Positions 36,598 through 46,197 of a DNA stretch of 64,000 bases are shown one piece after another. The stretch spans positions 2,356,001 to 2,420,000 of the forward strand of contig NZ_SDHZ01000001.1 in NCBI RefSeq assembly GCF_004118675.1. Direction: 5' to 3'. The notes beneath the pieces are model-generated. The model ran no database searches and was not told where the DNA came from. It saw only the letters and a program-made list of their open reading frames with translations. This DNA is from Filimonas effusa (GTDB taxonomy: Bacteria > Bacteroidota > Bacteroidia > Chitinophagales > Chitinophagaceae). Made by a program: the position numbers and the translations under genes. Position 1 is the first letter of the stretch. The number at the start of each line of letters is the position of its first letter.

Positions 36598-36819
36598 GTA
36601 ATATGCCTTACCTGCGGCAGTGAAGGCGTGCATTATAAAGCAGCTTCGGGCAATTGGCAACATATGCCGGCCCAACCTGTAACCGTAAAGAATGCGACAG
36701 GCGCAGGAGATGCATTCTGGGCTGGTTTCATCAGTGCCTGGAATGTAAAGCAAACACTCGACGACTGTGTTCATCACGGTATTGAAATAGCATCGCGCAA
36801 GCTTAGCGGCGACCTTTAG
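36598..36819 (+). pseudogene. C-terminal remnant of a PfkB-family sugar kinase
   Basis: The frame reads ICLTCGSEGVHYKAASGNWQ and then NATGAGDAFWAGFISAW, the second PfkB signature with the catalytic Asp, ending LASRKL-like. Only about 70 of the usual 300 residues exist, upstream sequence in this frame is not kinase-like, and no good start exists. A fructokinase/ribokinase-type gene was therefore deleted here, leaving its 3' end between two minus-strand glycosidase genes. Confidence 0.75.
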
Positions 36820-36851
36820 ACATCAACAAATGAAATAAAGATTATGCTGCT

Positions 36852-36880
36852 AAGGGGCGCCTTGTAACAAGACGCCCCTT
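36852..36880. terminator. Two-part hairpin between kinase remnant and GH30 gene
   Basis: AAGGGGCG/CGCCCCTT outer stem and CTTG/CAAG inner stem with a TAA loop. It lies 33 bp after the GH30 stop and 32 bp after the kinase remnant, so it could stop transcription from both sides, although no T-run follows. Confidence 0.5.
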
Positions 36881-36913
36881 CGGTATACCTGCCCGCAAGA
36901 AAGCAAAGGCCGT

Positions 36914-38125
36914 TTATTGGGATACTAAAGTAGTAACACTTGAAGGAGAAAGATTAATACCAAAACTACCTACCGAAACAGCTACTGTACTAGCCACCAG
37001 ATTAGAGCTACTCGTAGTAACATAACGGTTAAAGCCTGTAAGAGATGTACCACTAAGTGTAAAAGACTGATAAGTAGTAGCACTGTTTTGATTAATAATC
37101 ACTATTACGATCCTTGATCCACTTTTATACGCAGTAGTATACACGCCGGAAGTAGGATTGGCAGTACATGATATTTTCGTATACCCTGGTCTAACATACC
37201 GGGCCCAGTGCGCCATTACATAGCCCAACTTGGTAATGTTACTATTTTCATCGATAGGGCCATACGACCGGCGAATATACCACCACACATAGGCTGCCCA
37301 TCCTGCCGCCATGCAATCATGGATTTCTTTGGCAGCTGTCATGGCATTCCCCCAGTCATTGCCACTGATGGAAGAATTGGTGTAATGTTCGGTCATCCAT
37401 ACCGATTTACCGATGTTACCCAGGTTATAAGGCGTTGCACCATAAATATGTCCTGCAACAAAAGCCGTGTTAGCCTTGGCAGTAGCGTTACTCAGATAAG
37501 TATTGATGTAGCTTTGTCCCATATTGAGTGGCTCCGGCGCCATAATAGGCGCGCCGCAATTGTTTCCCTGTGCCGCCACAAAATCAGCTACTTCTGAAGC
37601 CGTTGCTCCCATCCACCCCGATGCAGAATAGTTAGGTTCATTCCATGGACTAATGGCATACACCCCTCCTACTGCGCTGGCGTAAGAACTAAGATGCGCT
37701 GCGTAAGCAGCATATGAACTGGTTTTTAGTTTCAGTCCGTCCATCATAGATGCCGGTGCATTCCAGGCCGTAGCAATGACTCTTGCTCCCAAACCTTTTG
37801 CAGCATCAATAGTTGGCTTTTCAGCGGCGAACTGGCTGCTGGAAGTGGGCACCATTACTCTGAGAATACTCATGCCAATTCCACTGGAAGCAGAAAAGGC
37901 TTTGGTACGCTGGTCACTGGTAAGATCTCCAATCCAAATAGGAATACTGGCACCTCCAAAGCCCTGCACAGTTTGCTGAACAGTATTGGCGTCTACAGTA
38001 GCCGTACCTTTGGGGATATTCAATGCTGCGGTGTCTGTGTCCTGGCTTTTATGACATGATACCAGGGAAAGGCTGAGCAAAATAATCGGTGTTCCTGTAA
38101 GTTTCAGGATATTATTGATTTTCAT
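36914..38125 (-). CDS. GH30_8-like glucuronoxylanase lipoprotein
   Basis: Retaining endo-xylanase predicted to cut glucuronoxylan next to methylglucuronate side chains. The 403-residue protein has a lipoprotein leader (LLSLSLVSCHKS), a TIM barrel opening with VQGFGGASIPIWIGDLT, the acid/base Glu in ISPWNEPNY (near 163) and the nucleophile Glu in VWMTEHYTN (near 245). The YVWWYIRRSYGPI loop (near 283) carries the arginine that recognises glucuronate in subfamily 8 enzymes. A C-terminal beta-domain follows (YVRPGYTKISCTANPTSGVY). Context with two GH43 genes supports xylan breakdown. Confidence 0.88.
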   Translation of the reverse strand: MKINNILKLTGTPIILLSLSLVSCHKSQDTDTAALNIPKGTATVDANTVQQTVQGFGGASIPIWIGDLTSDQRTKAFSASSGIGMSILRVMVPTSSSQFAAEKPTIDAAKGLGARVIATAWNAPASMMDGLKLKTSSYAAYAAHLSSYASAVGGVYAISPWNEPNYSASGWMGATASEVADFVAAQGNNCGAPIMAPEPLNMGQSYINTYLSNATAKANTAFVAGHIYGATPYNLGNIGKSVWMTEHYTNSSISGNDWGNAMTAAKEIHDCMAAGWAAYVWWYIRRSYGPIDENSNITKLGYVMAHWARYVRPGYTKISCTANPTSGVYTTAYKSGSRIVIVIINQNSATTYQSFTLSGTSLTGFNRYVTTSSSNLVASTVAVSVGSFGINLSPSSVTTLVSQ

Positions 38126-38540
38126 CTTTTTATTTGTTAATCATTGGCATTAAGCAATATTTACCGGATACAAGCCTGCCGGAAATGACTCGGGCCGGCT
38201 GTAAATGTTATTATAACAGGTAATACGGGGGACTTTTATTCATATGGTGCTATTTAAAGTTAGGGATAGCCGGACCATTACCTGCTAATACAGGCATACC
38301 GGCATGGCAGCATTTTACAATACCTTGGGACTTTATTACGCGGGAGAAGTTGTCTTATGCTATTCTATTGGTGTTTATATTCTGCAGTTGATAATATGGC
38401 AAAATGCTGCAATCTTTTTCAGGCGTCTGGTCGTTTATCCGATATGTTGTCAAACCTAATAATACACATGCATCAATGATGGCTCATTTGTCAATAAGAA
38501 TAGCATAAATGTTTTAAAAAAGCTTAAAAAGCCGGCTTTG
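38126..38540. other. Intergenic region upstream of GH30 gene
   Basis: 415 bp without a gene. It should contain the GH30 promoter. A 12-bp palindrome AAAGCCGGCTTT (38528-38539) abuts the protease stop. Nothing else structured was seen. Confidence 0.5.
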
Positions 38541-40655
38541 CTATTTACCTACCAGCACTCTTGCCTGGAACCGGCGATCCCCGCTTCTCACGTGTAATAT
38601 ATATACCCCCTTGGCCAGGTTGAAGTGAACAATATTCCTTACACCCGGCGTATATTCAATATTCAGCGCTCTGCCGGCCATATCAAAACATTTAACCTCA
38701 TCGGGTATAAGTTCATCGGGCAGTTCAAAATAAAAGTAGTCCCTGCATGGGTTAGGATATACCAGTAAAGCACCTGAAGCGGGCCGGGCTGTTCTTCCGT
38801 AACACTCGGTGATACCTATAGCCAGGGAAGTCGTGTAACTGTATTGCAGGCTATTAACAGCATGCCATGTATAATCGTAAACAAACATACCCGATGCACC
38901 GTCCTTTCCCCTGCTGGCAGCCCTGTATAATGTAAACGATGATCCGGCGTTTAAGCCAGTTTCATACCCCGCAAAGAAATTACCCTGTATTTTTAATACA
39001 GAATCGAAAATGATCTGGTTAATACCCTGTGTAAGCTGGTTTAAAAAGACCTTCTGCCTGTAAATCAGGCCAGACGGGCTATTATCACCAATCCATATGC
39101 AAACATTGATATAATCCGAAGCAGTAACACTGATGCCTGACACATTCAGATAAACGGACGGCAAACTTAGGGAGCCCTCCAGCAGGAATTTTTCAGCCAC
39201 CCCGGTGAAACGGTCACCCGGAGCAGCCGCTCCCGGCAAGAAAGAAGGAGAACTTTCCAGTTTTTCCCCTGGCCCTATATTCCAAATCAAACTACAATCA
39301 GAAGAATCCAATCCGTAGGGATCATACCCGTCCATTTCCGTTGCACCATTGTGGACCGGATCAAGCCAAGTCATCAAATCATTACCGGCAGCGGATGGCG
39401 TTTTCCATGATGCAGACAACTTATTGAAGTAATCAGTGCCCTGCCCTCCGCAAGTGGCATTACCACCAGTCAAGGTTCCCACCAGGCGATGTTGCTTATT
39501 AAACAGCGGACTGCCCGAGGAGCCCGGCGCCGTCATACCAACTTCCCAATTCACACCCCAGAATGCATCCTGCTGGTACAACGGAGCATAAGTAGCCGAA
39601 GAAACATAACGGTATGACATCGCCAACTGTTTAGGTAATCCGCCCGGATGATGTATAGCCGCTACAGGCAGTTCGGGTAAACGAACGCCGGCATCCCAAC
39701 CAGCATAATAAGGATGGCAGGATTCAGGAGGCACCTGGTGAAGTTTCAGCAACGCATAATCCAATCCGGGCGCCGTTGCCAGCAGACTGGCGCCGGAAAT
39801 ACGCTGGTAGTCATTTACTACAGCCCCCTCACAATCCGCATATTCATAGTTAAAAAAGAAGACAGCCTCCGCTGCGTGCTGCTGATCGAAAATGATATGA
39901 TAAGCAGTAAGTAAATAAGGCTCACGACTGCGGGCAGTATTGGCAACAAGGGTACCAGTACATAGCGCTCCATCCGTAATGATTTTGCAAACCGCTCGCT
40001 TTTCCGTTTGCCAGAAAGCCCCATTTTCGCAATTGATATTTTCTTCACACGCCGACGGCGGCAGACGCCGTAGCCCATTGTAACGTCCAAAATAATTCAG
40101 CTTGTCATGATACAACTTGCTTACTACCACTTTTCCATATTCCTTTACGTTACCAGGGACATTTAATTCTATAATGATTTTATCTCCCTTTACGGGTGGC
40201 ACCGAAAACGCGCCGGTATGCGGCAATACGTCTGCGGTGAACGGTCCGCAGATATCATCACCTTTTTCGTCGTAGACATAGAGACTGGCTCCTGCCGCGA
40301 GTTCAAGGGAATTAAAGGAAATATACAAAGAATAGGCTCCAGGGGAAGCGATACCGAGCCGCCATATTTTCCCTATTGCTGTATTATCCCAACAACCTGC
40401 ATTTTGAGGAGTAAGCTCCGTTTCATAAAGATCGGCGAAGCGGGACACCTTCGCCGCATTGTCCCGCAAATCGGGCTGATTGTAATTTCTTTTACAGGAG
40501 GAACGATCAGCAATATCTATATAAGAAACGGGGGTATTCAAGGCCACCTGCTGACTGAATGGCTTACCTGGGTGTGCCGCCAACTGTGCCGTAACAAGTA
40601 ACATGTACAACACACAAAAACACTTGTTACAGGAAGATACCGCGAGGCTGCTCAT
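38541..40655 (-). CDS. Secreted trypsin-like serine protease with T9SS sorting domain
   Basis: A 704-residue extracellular peptidase of the lysyl-endopeptidase/trypsin-like type. After the signal peptide and a prodomain, the triad is visible: TAYHIIFDQ (His, near 252), GLDYALLKLHQ (Asp, near 299) and APGSSGSPLFNKQ (Ser, near 381). Several Cys pairs (CEENINCENG, CKIITDGALC) fit disulfides. The last about 80 residues (LLVYPNPCRDYFYFELPDE, GVYILHVRSGDRRFQARVLV) are a type A T9SS C-terminal domain, so it crosses the outer membrane by the type IX system. Gene stands alone, divergent from a glycosyltransferase gene. Confidence 0.9.
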   Translation of the reverse strand: MSSLAVSSCNKCFCVLYMLLVTAQLAAHPGKPFSQQVALNTPVSYIDIADRSSCKRNYNQPDLRDNAAKVSRFADLYETELTPQNAGCWDNTAIGKIWRLGIASPGAYSLYISFNSLELAAGASLYVYDEKGDDICGPFTADVLPHTGAFSVPPVKGDKIIIELNVPGNVKEYGKVVVSKLYHDKLNYFGRYNGLRRLPPSACEENINCENGAFWQTEKRAVCKIITDGALCTGTLVANTARSREPYLLTAYHIIFDQQHAAEAVFFFNYEYADCEGAVVNDYQRISGASLLATAPGLDYALLKLHQVPPESCHPYYAGWDAGVRLPELPVAAIHHPGGLPKQLAMSYRYVSSATYAPLYQQDAFWGVNWEVGMTAPGSSGSPLFNKQHRLVGTLTGGNATCGGQGTDYFNKLSASWKTPSAAGNDLMTWLDPVHNGATEMDGYDPYGLDSSDCSLIWNIGPGEKLESSPSFLPGAAAPGDRFTGVAEKFLLEGSLSLPSVYLNVSGISVTASDYINVCIWIGDNSPSGLIYRQKVFLNQLTQGINQIIFDSVLKIQGNFFAGYETGLNAGSSFTLYRAASRGKDGASGMFVYDYTWHAVNSLQYSYTTSLAIGITECYGRTARPASGALLVYPNPCRDYFYFELPDELIPDEVKCFDMAGRALNIEYTPGVRNIVHFNLAKGVYILHVRSGDRRFQARVLVGK

Positions 40656-40947
40656 AGAACAGGACTAGAGGTGCTGTTATTCGAAACAGGATATTTATCT
40701 TTTTTCATGGTTATTGTAGTTTAAGTAAAAACTGGTCAGCCTGTTTCACAATAATAAGCCATTTCCCAATTTAGGCAATCGATTTCAAGAAATATCCCAA
40801 AACTTCACAGCCTAACGTAAGGCAACATTTATCTGCATTAGAGGCCCACGCACGTCGCTGGAATCCTGGAACGTCTTGAAAAATCTTCATCAGTGTTATG
40901 CAAAGCCACTGAAATCTGCTCTACCTTCGCGCCGGCAGCTCCTTTTT

Positions 40948-42468
40948 ATGAAACACATAGATACCAACGCACTACTCTCTGCTATAGCAGGCTTTTGCAT
41001 CATCTTATTATTTACCCATCATGGCGGTATTGGCGTATCGCCCGATTCGGTTGTATACACCAGCGTGGCCAGGAACATTTACCACCATCATCAGTTGGAA
41101 GCGTATAACCACATGCCATTGGTAGATTTCCCGGTATTCTACCCTGTCTTTCTTTCAGTAAGCATGTTTGTGTCAGGTTTAGATCCTGTGGTATCAGGTC
41201 CCGTACTAAATGGACTACTGTTCGGACTACTGATCTATCTATGCGGTGTTGCCTTCCGCAAAAGCAGCAGTTCTGTTACTGCCAGATGGGCGTTATACCT
41301 ATCACTAATCATCAGCCCTGCGCTGCTGAATGTATATACCATGCTTTGGTCCGAAACCTTGTTTATTGTACTCAGCATGGTACTACTATTACTTACCCAC
41401 AAGTATTGTCAGAAAACATCCCTGACCGTTCTTATCGGTATGGCAGTTTGCGCAGGACTGGCCTGCATTACACGTTATGCAGGCATTACCCTGATTGCAA
41501 CAGGCGGCTTTATCATATTATTCCGGCTAAACACACCACTGCGTAAAAGAATAGGACATACCCTGTTATTCGGCTGTTTGAGCAGCGCCTTCCTCCTGGC
41601 TAATCTCCTACGCAACGCACAAATCACGGGCACTTTCACCGGCGAACGAGAAAAAGGCATAACGCCTTTCTTTACCAATATGTACTATTACGGCACGGTT
41701 TTATGCGATTGGCTATCCTTCCTGAAAGGTCATTATCAAGGGGCCACCCTGTTGGCTATAGCGTCTCTGCTCTTATCAGCGATACTACTAATCAGGCACC
41801 TATTCCGGCCCGTATCACATGGCGCTATGCACAACATCGCCCTGGCCTTCTTCTTCATTTACACCTTATTCATCGTAGTATCTTCTACCATTTCCCGCTA
41901 CGAGCAGATCAATAACCGCCTGTTATCCCCGGCTTTTGCGCCATTACTGTTAGTGGTCATCTATAGCCTAAGTACGCTGCCAGAGCGCTTCTCCCATATT
42001 CGTAAAACATATCTGCTCGTACCATTGGCACTCATGTTCATATTGTTCCAGGCAAGCCAGGTGCAGATCAGCAAAAGCATGTACAATGAATACAATCACT
42101 ACGGCATCCCCGGCTATACCCAGGACTCCTGGCGTCACTCACCGGTAACGCAACACATTCAAAACCATCCCAACTTGTTTAAGCCGGGTACAACTATTTA
42201 CTCCAATGCACAGGAGGCCGTTTATTTCACAACCGGCCTGGCTGCCAAATCGCTGCCTCACACCATTGACACCCAGGATGTAGAAACCTTTGCAAAGACA
42301 AACGAACATTACCTCATCCGGTACAATGAAGTGAATGATACCGACCTTGTCTCCATGCCGTTTATCACCGCTCATAAAAAGCTGACGCCACTCTACACCG
42401 CTACCGACGGTGTTATATACTCATGCACACTTCAAAAAGCGAACAATTCAGAGCATGATCATCCTTAA
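40948..42468 (+). CDS. Polytopic membrane glycosyltransferase (PMT/ArnT-like)
   Basis: A 506-residue integral membrane protein with about ten hydrophobic helices. The first loop carries GVSPDSVVYTSVARNIYHHH, containing the acidic residue typical of GT-C lipid-phosphosugar-dependent glycosyltransferases, and a soluble C-terminal part (KPGTTIYSNAQEAVYFTTG). I start at ATG 40948 because the first 24 residues of the longer frame are not membrane-like. It may transfer sugars to lipids or proteins in the periplasm. The stop overlaps by 4 bp the stop of the convergent lipoprotein gene. The acceptor is unknown. Confidence 0.75.
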   Translation: MKHIDTNALLSAIAGFCIILLFTHHGGIGVSPDSVVYTSVARNIYHHHQLEAYNHMPLVDFPVFYPVFLSVSMFVSGLDPVVSGPVLNGLLFGLLIYLCGVAFRKSSSSVTARWALYLSLIISPALLNVYTMLWSETLFIVLSMVLLLLTHKYCQKTSLTVLIGMAVCAGLACITRYAGITLIATGGFIILFRLNTPLRKRIGHTLLFGCLSSAFLLANLLRNAQITGTFTGEREKGITPFFTNMYYYGTVLCDWLSFLKGHYQGATLLAIASLLLSAILLIRHLFRPVSHGAMHNIALAFFFIYTLFIVVSSTISRYEQINNRLLSPAFAPLLLVVIYSLSTLPERFSHIRKTYLLVPLALMFILFQASQVQISKSMYNEYNHYGIPGYTQDSWRHSPVTQHIQNHPNLFKPGTTIYSNAQEAVYFTTGLAAKSLPHTIDTQDVETFAKTNEHYLIRYNEVNDTDLVSMPFITAHKKLTPLYTATDGVIYSCTLQKANNSEHDHP

Positions 42469-42911
42469 TGCCTCCTCGGAGCACTTCTAACATGAGGCCT
42501 TACATAAGTACCATTTTTTCTATAATATCCTTTTACCTGAACATCTCCACTACTACTACTACTACTTGTCCCACCAACAGCACTATTATTATAATGCCCG
42601 GAAGACTGAGCTACCCCATTAGAAACAGCCACTCCAGGAGAAACAAATTTGTAATCGGGTAACACCTTGGTCTTTGCAAAACCAAACTCTTCAGTATACC
42701 CACTAAATGACATGTAATTAACTAGTCGCCTACCCTTAACCTTCTTGCCTAAAACAAAAGCACTTCCTGCTGGTATCGTACACACCGATTTTGACAACTG
42801 CACATTATCATACACAACAACAGGGCTATCGTATTTACATTCATAATACTTGGACGAGCTACAGGAAAAAAGAAACAACGAAAGAATTAAGCAGATGTTT
42901 TTGATGTTCAT
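42465..42911 (-). CDS. Small hypothetical lipoprotein
   Basis: A 148-residue protein with a lipobox (SLFLFSCSSS), a Cys-containing SH3-like beta region (VVVYDNVQLSKSVCTIPAGS), a Ser-rich linker and a basic C-terminal tail VKGYYRKNGTYVRPHVRSAP. The tail motif occurs in other small Bacteroidota proteins, where its meaning is unknown to me. Probably anchored in the periplasm or outer membrane. Function not assigned. Confidence 0.7.
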   Translation of the reverse strand: MNIKNICLILSLFLFSCSSSKYYECKYDSPVVVYDNVQLSKSVCTIPAGSAFVLGKKVKGRRLVNYMSFSGYTEEFGFAKTKVLPDYKFVSPGVAVSNGVAQSSGHYNNSAVGGTSSSSSSGDVQVKGYYRKNGTYVRPHVRSAPRRH

Positions 42912-42983
42912 AATAAAAAATTATTTAGAACAACAAAGAAATAAACCTGCCTCAGAAAATAAATACGGGTTCCCATATCCCAT

Positions 42984-43010
42984 AAAAAACGCCGCCAGCT
43001 TAGAGGCTGG
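42984..43010 (-). terminator. Candidate intrinsic terminator
   Basis: On the minus strand CCAGC-CTCTAA-GCTGG is followed by CGGCG and six T. It lies 24 bp after the stop of the gene at 43034-43471. Confidence 0.55.
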
Positions 43011-43033
43011 ACACAGATTTGAGTGATTTTATG

Positions 43034-43471
43034 CTACCAAAACCTCCACCATGGCTTTTTCCCTGTCCGATTAGTGGTTTCAGGTATTGCCTGACCAGCC
43101 TTTTCAAGGAGATAGGTTTCATCATAGAATTCGCCGTCATCCCCCTGTACCCTGCCCTGAAAATATGCTGCAATAGCTATCATTTTTTTTATAGTCTCAT
43201 CATCAGGATACTTCGTACTTATCATACCATGTCCGTAATCGAACCAGGGCTTATCATCCGCGACCTTTGCAGGATGCCCTTTCCAGTAACAAAAGCCGGG
43301 CACATGCTGAAATGAACTTTCAACCCCGGGGATTTTTATCTGATAACCATTAGTCAATTCCAACTCATGATCAGACTCAACATACAATAGCCATTCCGCG
43401 AGTGAAATGTTACTATCCGCTTCGGAATCATCCCAATCGTCACGCCTTACAATATGCAAATCATATCCCAT
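43034..43471 (-). CDS. Hypothetical protein, possible immunity-like
   Basis: A 145-residue acidic cytosolic protein starting MGYDLHIVRRDDWDDSEADS, with later FCYWKGHPAKVADDKPWFDY and a Trp-rich C-terminus. The start and aromatic pattern resemble small proteins that occur as immunity partners of polymorphic toxins, but no toxin gene is adjacent. I do not assign a function. Confidence 0.65.
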   Translation of the reverse strand: MGYDLHIVRRDDWDDSEADSNISLAEWLLYVESDHELELTNGYQIKIPGVESSFQHVPGFCYWKGHPAKVADDKPWFDYGHGMISTKYPDDETIKKMIAIAAYFQGRVQGDDGEFYDETYLLEKAGQAIPETTNRTGKKPWWRFW

Positions 43472-43530
43472 AGCTACAAAAATTATCAGGTGTAAAATAG
43501 CAATTTCACCGCATACTAAATTCTCCCGAA

Positions 43531-44037
43531 CTATTGCCTGGTCAGATAAAGCTGAAGAAACCCTTCATGAAGTTTATACTCCTCAACTTTAAACCGGGTA
43601 TTCAATCTCATATCACTCCCCAAAACACCGCCACTGCCTGTAATAACCGGGCTAATATTAAAATACACATCCGTCACCAGGTCCGCATCTAAAAAAGCAT
43701 TGAAAGCCCCCGTTCCGCCACCAACCGCCACTTCGTTAAAACCTTTTCCGCCCAGGTACCGGATAGCTTCATCAGGACTTCGGACAACGGCATATTTATC
43801 ATCGATAAACGGCTCCATCGACAACACCACAATTTCTATCCCTTTAAACAGTTCCTTTACTTCATCCGGAAACTGCAGGAAGTTTTTAAAAGTCTTTACC
43901 CCTATAACAAGATTCCCCACCTGTTTCGCCAATTTCAAATAAAACGCCATTGCCTCCTTAGGCAACTGATGATGCGGATTATCCGAGAGTAACACCCTCC
44001 CGTTCATTGAAACATTTGCAATCAATACTATTTTCAT
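43531..44037 (-). CDS. DHFR / RibD C-terminal-domain family reductase
   Basis: A 168-residue NADPH-binding-fold protein (MKIVLIANVSMNGRVLLSDN, GNLVIGVKTFKNF, EVAVGGGTGAFNAFLDADLV) of the dihydrofolate-reductase-like RibD C-terminal family. Such stand-alone members are common in Bacteroidota and are not true folate reductases. It is divergent from an HxlR regulator with 83 bp between the starts, so that regulator probably controls it. Confidence 0.85.
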   Translation of the reverse strand: MKIVLIANVSMNGRVLLSDNPHHQLPKEAMAFYLKLAKQVGNLVIGVKTFKNFLQFPDEVKELFKGIEIVVLSMEPFIDDKYAVVRSPDEAIRYLGGKGFNEVAVGGGTGAFNAFLDADLVTDVYFNISPVITGSGGVLGSDMRLNTRFKVEEYKLHEGFLQLYLTRQ

Positions 44038-44120
44038 ACCTGGTCATTTTTGACTCAAAACTATACAGCACCCGGCACAAACCAGGTATTACTTACCTTT
44101 AGGAAAGTAATTTCACCAGC

Positions 44121-44474
44121 ATGACACCGACTAACTGTGCCGACCAGGCATTTTTAAAAGAAAGGATTTTAGCAATAAGAGATGCCATTGATTTGTTAGG
44201 CGGTAAGTGGAAGATCTCCATCTTAAGGAATCTTTCTTCGGGTACTATGAGGTTTAAAGATCTGCAGGAAGCCATTGCAGGGATCTCTCCTAAAATCCTG
44301 ACCCGCGAATTACAGGATCTGGAACAAAACCTTATGATAACGAGAACCGTCAACAAAACCAAACCCATCACGGTCTCATATGCAATTACCGATCATGCCT
44401 GGGAAAGCGAAGCCGTCATTAAAGCGCTGCTCGAATTCGGATTAAAACACAGGAGTAAGATTATAAAGAAATAG
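44121..44474 (+). CDS. HxlR-family winged-helix regulator
   Basis: A 117-residue MarR/HxlR-type repressor with the signature IDLLGGKWKISILRNLSSGT, recognition helix region FKDLQEAIAGISPKILTREL and wing RTVNKTKPITVSYAIT. It has an N-terminal Cys (TNCADQAF), a position that in some family members senses oxidants or electrophiles. Divergent from the RibD-like reductase, which fits a local stress-response pair. Confidence 0.92.
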   Translation: MTPTNCADQAFLKERILAIRDAIDLLGGKWKISILRNLSSGTMRFKDLQEAIAGISPKILTRELQDLEQNLMITRTVNKTKPITVSYAITDHAWESEAVIKALLEFGLKHRSKIIKK

Positions 44475-44625
44475 CACTGTATTGTTATGCCCGCCCGCTC
44501 AATCATTTCTGTTTAGTTGCGCCAACGTTTCGCCAACATCTTTTCCAAATTCAATAACCTCACTATCAAGATCGTCTGCCCGGCAATCGATATAAAATTT
44601 CTTCACACCAATTTTCAGCCTTATC

Positions 44626-45123
44626 ATGTATAACAAAATATGGATCAGCTTTACAAACCCTACTTGGAAGATATTTTTCATAATATTCCTTATAAGCTGC
44701 AACACACAGCAACAACCAATAAAAGAAACTCATAAGACATCACCTCTTCCTCAAAACGTAAAGACTAAACTAAAACAACCATTACAAGTAGGAGATAAAA
44801 TAGAACTATCAGGAGGCTACAACTCTGATCCTTTATTCTTGAAAAATCCACCAGCATCAAAACGCTGTGGAACTATTATCAAATTCATTAAAGGACAAAG
44901 CGAATCACTTGCTGCCGTTGTTAAACTTGACCAGAAATTCTCTGGAGAAAAAGTCACCGGCGACATTGTAATCCTTGAACTTCGATATACAGCGCAAACC
45001 TGGCAGGAACCAACGCCAGTTCACATTGAGTTATGCGACTTTATGCCTGACGATAACACATGGCGAAACAGGAAAAAAGGAGAATGGATAGAAGCAGCCG
45101 CATCAGTAACAATCTTACCATAA
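44626..45123 (+). CDS. Hypothetical lipoprotein
   Basis: A 165-residue exported protein with lipobox IFLISCNTQQ and a beta-rich domain (QPLQVGDKIELSGGYNSDPL, GDIVILELRYTAQTWQEP, PVHIELCDFMPD). It resembles small beta-barrel sensor or binding domains but no family was recognised. It lies 151 bp after the HxlR gene. A strong terminator follows about 194 bp downstream (45317-45353). Confidence 0.65.
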   Translation: MYNKIWISFTNPTWKIFFIIFLISCNTQQQPIKETHKTSPLPQNVKTKLKQPLQVGDKIELSGGYNSDPLFLKNPPASKRCGTIIKFIKGQSESLAAVVKLDQKFSGEKVTGDIVILELRYTAQTWQEPTPVHIELCDFMPDDNTWRNRKKGEWIEAAASVTILP

Positions 45124-45441
45124 GCACGAAAACAGAACAAGTAATTTCTGCGCACGCCAAATTCTTACACTTGATCCCTAAAATGCCACCTCCCTTCGAG
45201 ACTGGTATATCCCCAAAGCGAGCAACTGGCAAACCCACAACCTCAACAATCGGCAAAGCTCACAGACCGCCTGTGGTGGGATATGCAATAGTCACTATCG
45301 TTATAACAGCAAACAACGAGGCCGTATCGTACTTATGATACGGCCTCGTTTTTCTCGGGTACCTGATGGAGAAGGGTTTCCGTTTAAGCAATTCTCAGCG
45401 GCTATTTTTATTTATGAGCCACCCTCTTATTTATTAAAGCG
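45124..45441. other. Intergenic region with terminator
   Basis: 318 bp between the lipoprotein and the LytTR regulator. The only structured element is the strong hairpin at 45317-45353. An overlapping open frame is not protein-like. Confidence 0.6.
45317..45353 (+). terminator. Strong intrinsic terminator
   Basis: CGAGGCCGTATC and GATACGGCCTCG form a perfect 12-bp stem with an 8-base loop, followed by five T. Confidence 0.85.
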
Positions 45442-46197
45442 TTATTTGAGGATATGAAAGAAATGCATCAATTCATCCAGGTATCTTCTGCTTAAAGCTA
45501 ACCTGGTGCCACAATTTAAAATCACCTCGTTATCGTGGAGGTCTATTTTCTCAACGGCATGGAGGTTCACGATATAATTCCGATGGATGCGTAAAAAGAT
45601 GGCAGCAGGCAACTGATCATGCAATTGCTTCATGGGCATTTGCACCACAAACTTTTCGTTTTGATCAACCACTTTGCAGTATTTGCCATCCACTTCTATA
45701 TACCTGATATTCGCAACCAGCACCTTGGCCAGCATGTTACCTCTTTTTATAAAGAGGGTATCGTGCATGGGGGAGGGCGCTTTTAGTTCCTGCTGAACAA
45801 CGGATGGTGCAGGTTGCTTTGCAAACTGCTCCACAGCCAGCTCCAGTGCATATTGCAATTCTATTTCATTAAAAGGTTTCAACAGATAGCTGAAAGCACC
45901 CAATGGCTTTGCGATCTCGAAAGTAGATCTGTCGGCAGCACTTGTCAGGAAAAGATAGGCATGGCTATGTACCTTACCAGTAAAAATAGCTTTTGCGTAG
46001 GAGATTCCGTCCGGTTTTCCTTCCAGGTAAATATCCACGATAGAAATATCCGGCATATGCTGTTGCAGCAATTCATAGGCCTGGCTCAACGTACTGGCAA
46101 CACCACATACAGTATAACCCTGGTTTTGCAGCATCATCTGCAAACCTGCTGCTAATTCAGCATCATCTTCTACAATAAGCACTCTCACTGCTTTCAT
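45442..46197 (-). CDS. LytTR-family response regulator
   Basis: A 251-residue transcription factor. The receiver domain (VRVLIVEDDAELAAGLQMML, phosphorylatable Asp in ISIVDIYLEGKP near residue 55, Lys in YLLKPFNE) is followed by a LytTR DNA-binding domain (IEVDGKYCKVV, FLRIHRNYIVNLHAVEKI, LSRRYLDEL). Its ATG overlaps the stop of the histidine kinase gene by 4 bp, so the two are translated together as a two-component pair. Confidence 0.93.
   Translation of the reverse strand: MKAVRVLIVEDDAELAAGLQMMLQNQGYTVCGVASTLSQAYELLQQHMPDISIVDIYLEGKPDGISYAKAIFTGKVHSHAYLFLTSAADRSTFEIAKPLGAFSYLLKPFNEIELQYALELAVEQFAKQPAPSVVQQELKAPSPMHDTLFIKRGNMLAKVLVANIRYIEVDGKYCKVVDQNEKFVVQMPMKQLHDQLPAAIFLRIHRNYIVNLHAVEKIDLHDNEVILNCGTRLALSRRYLDELMHFFHILK

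Noticed and set aside
45060-45338. Open frame after the lipoprotein at 44626-45123
   Set aside because: It overlaps the upstream gene in another frame and ends inside a terminator stem; composition is not protein-like.
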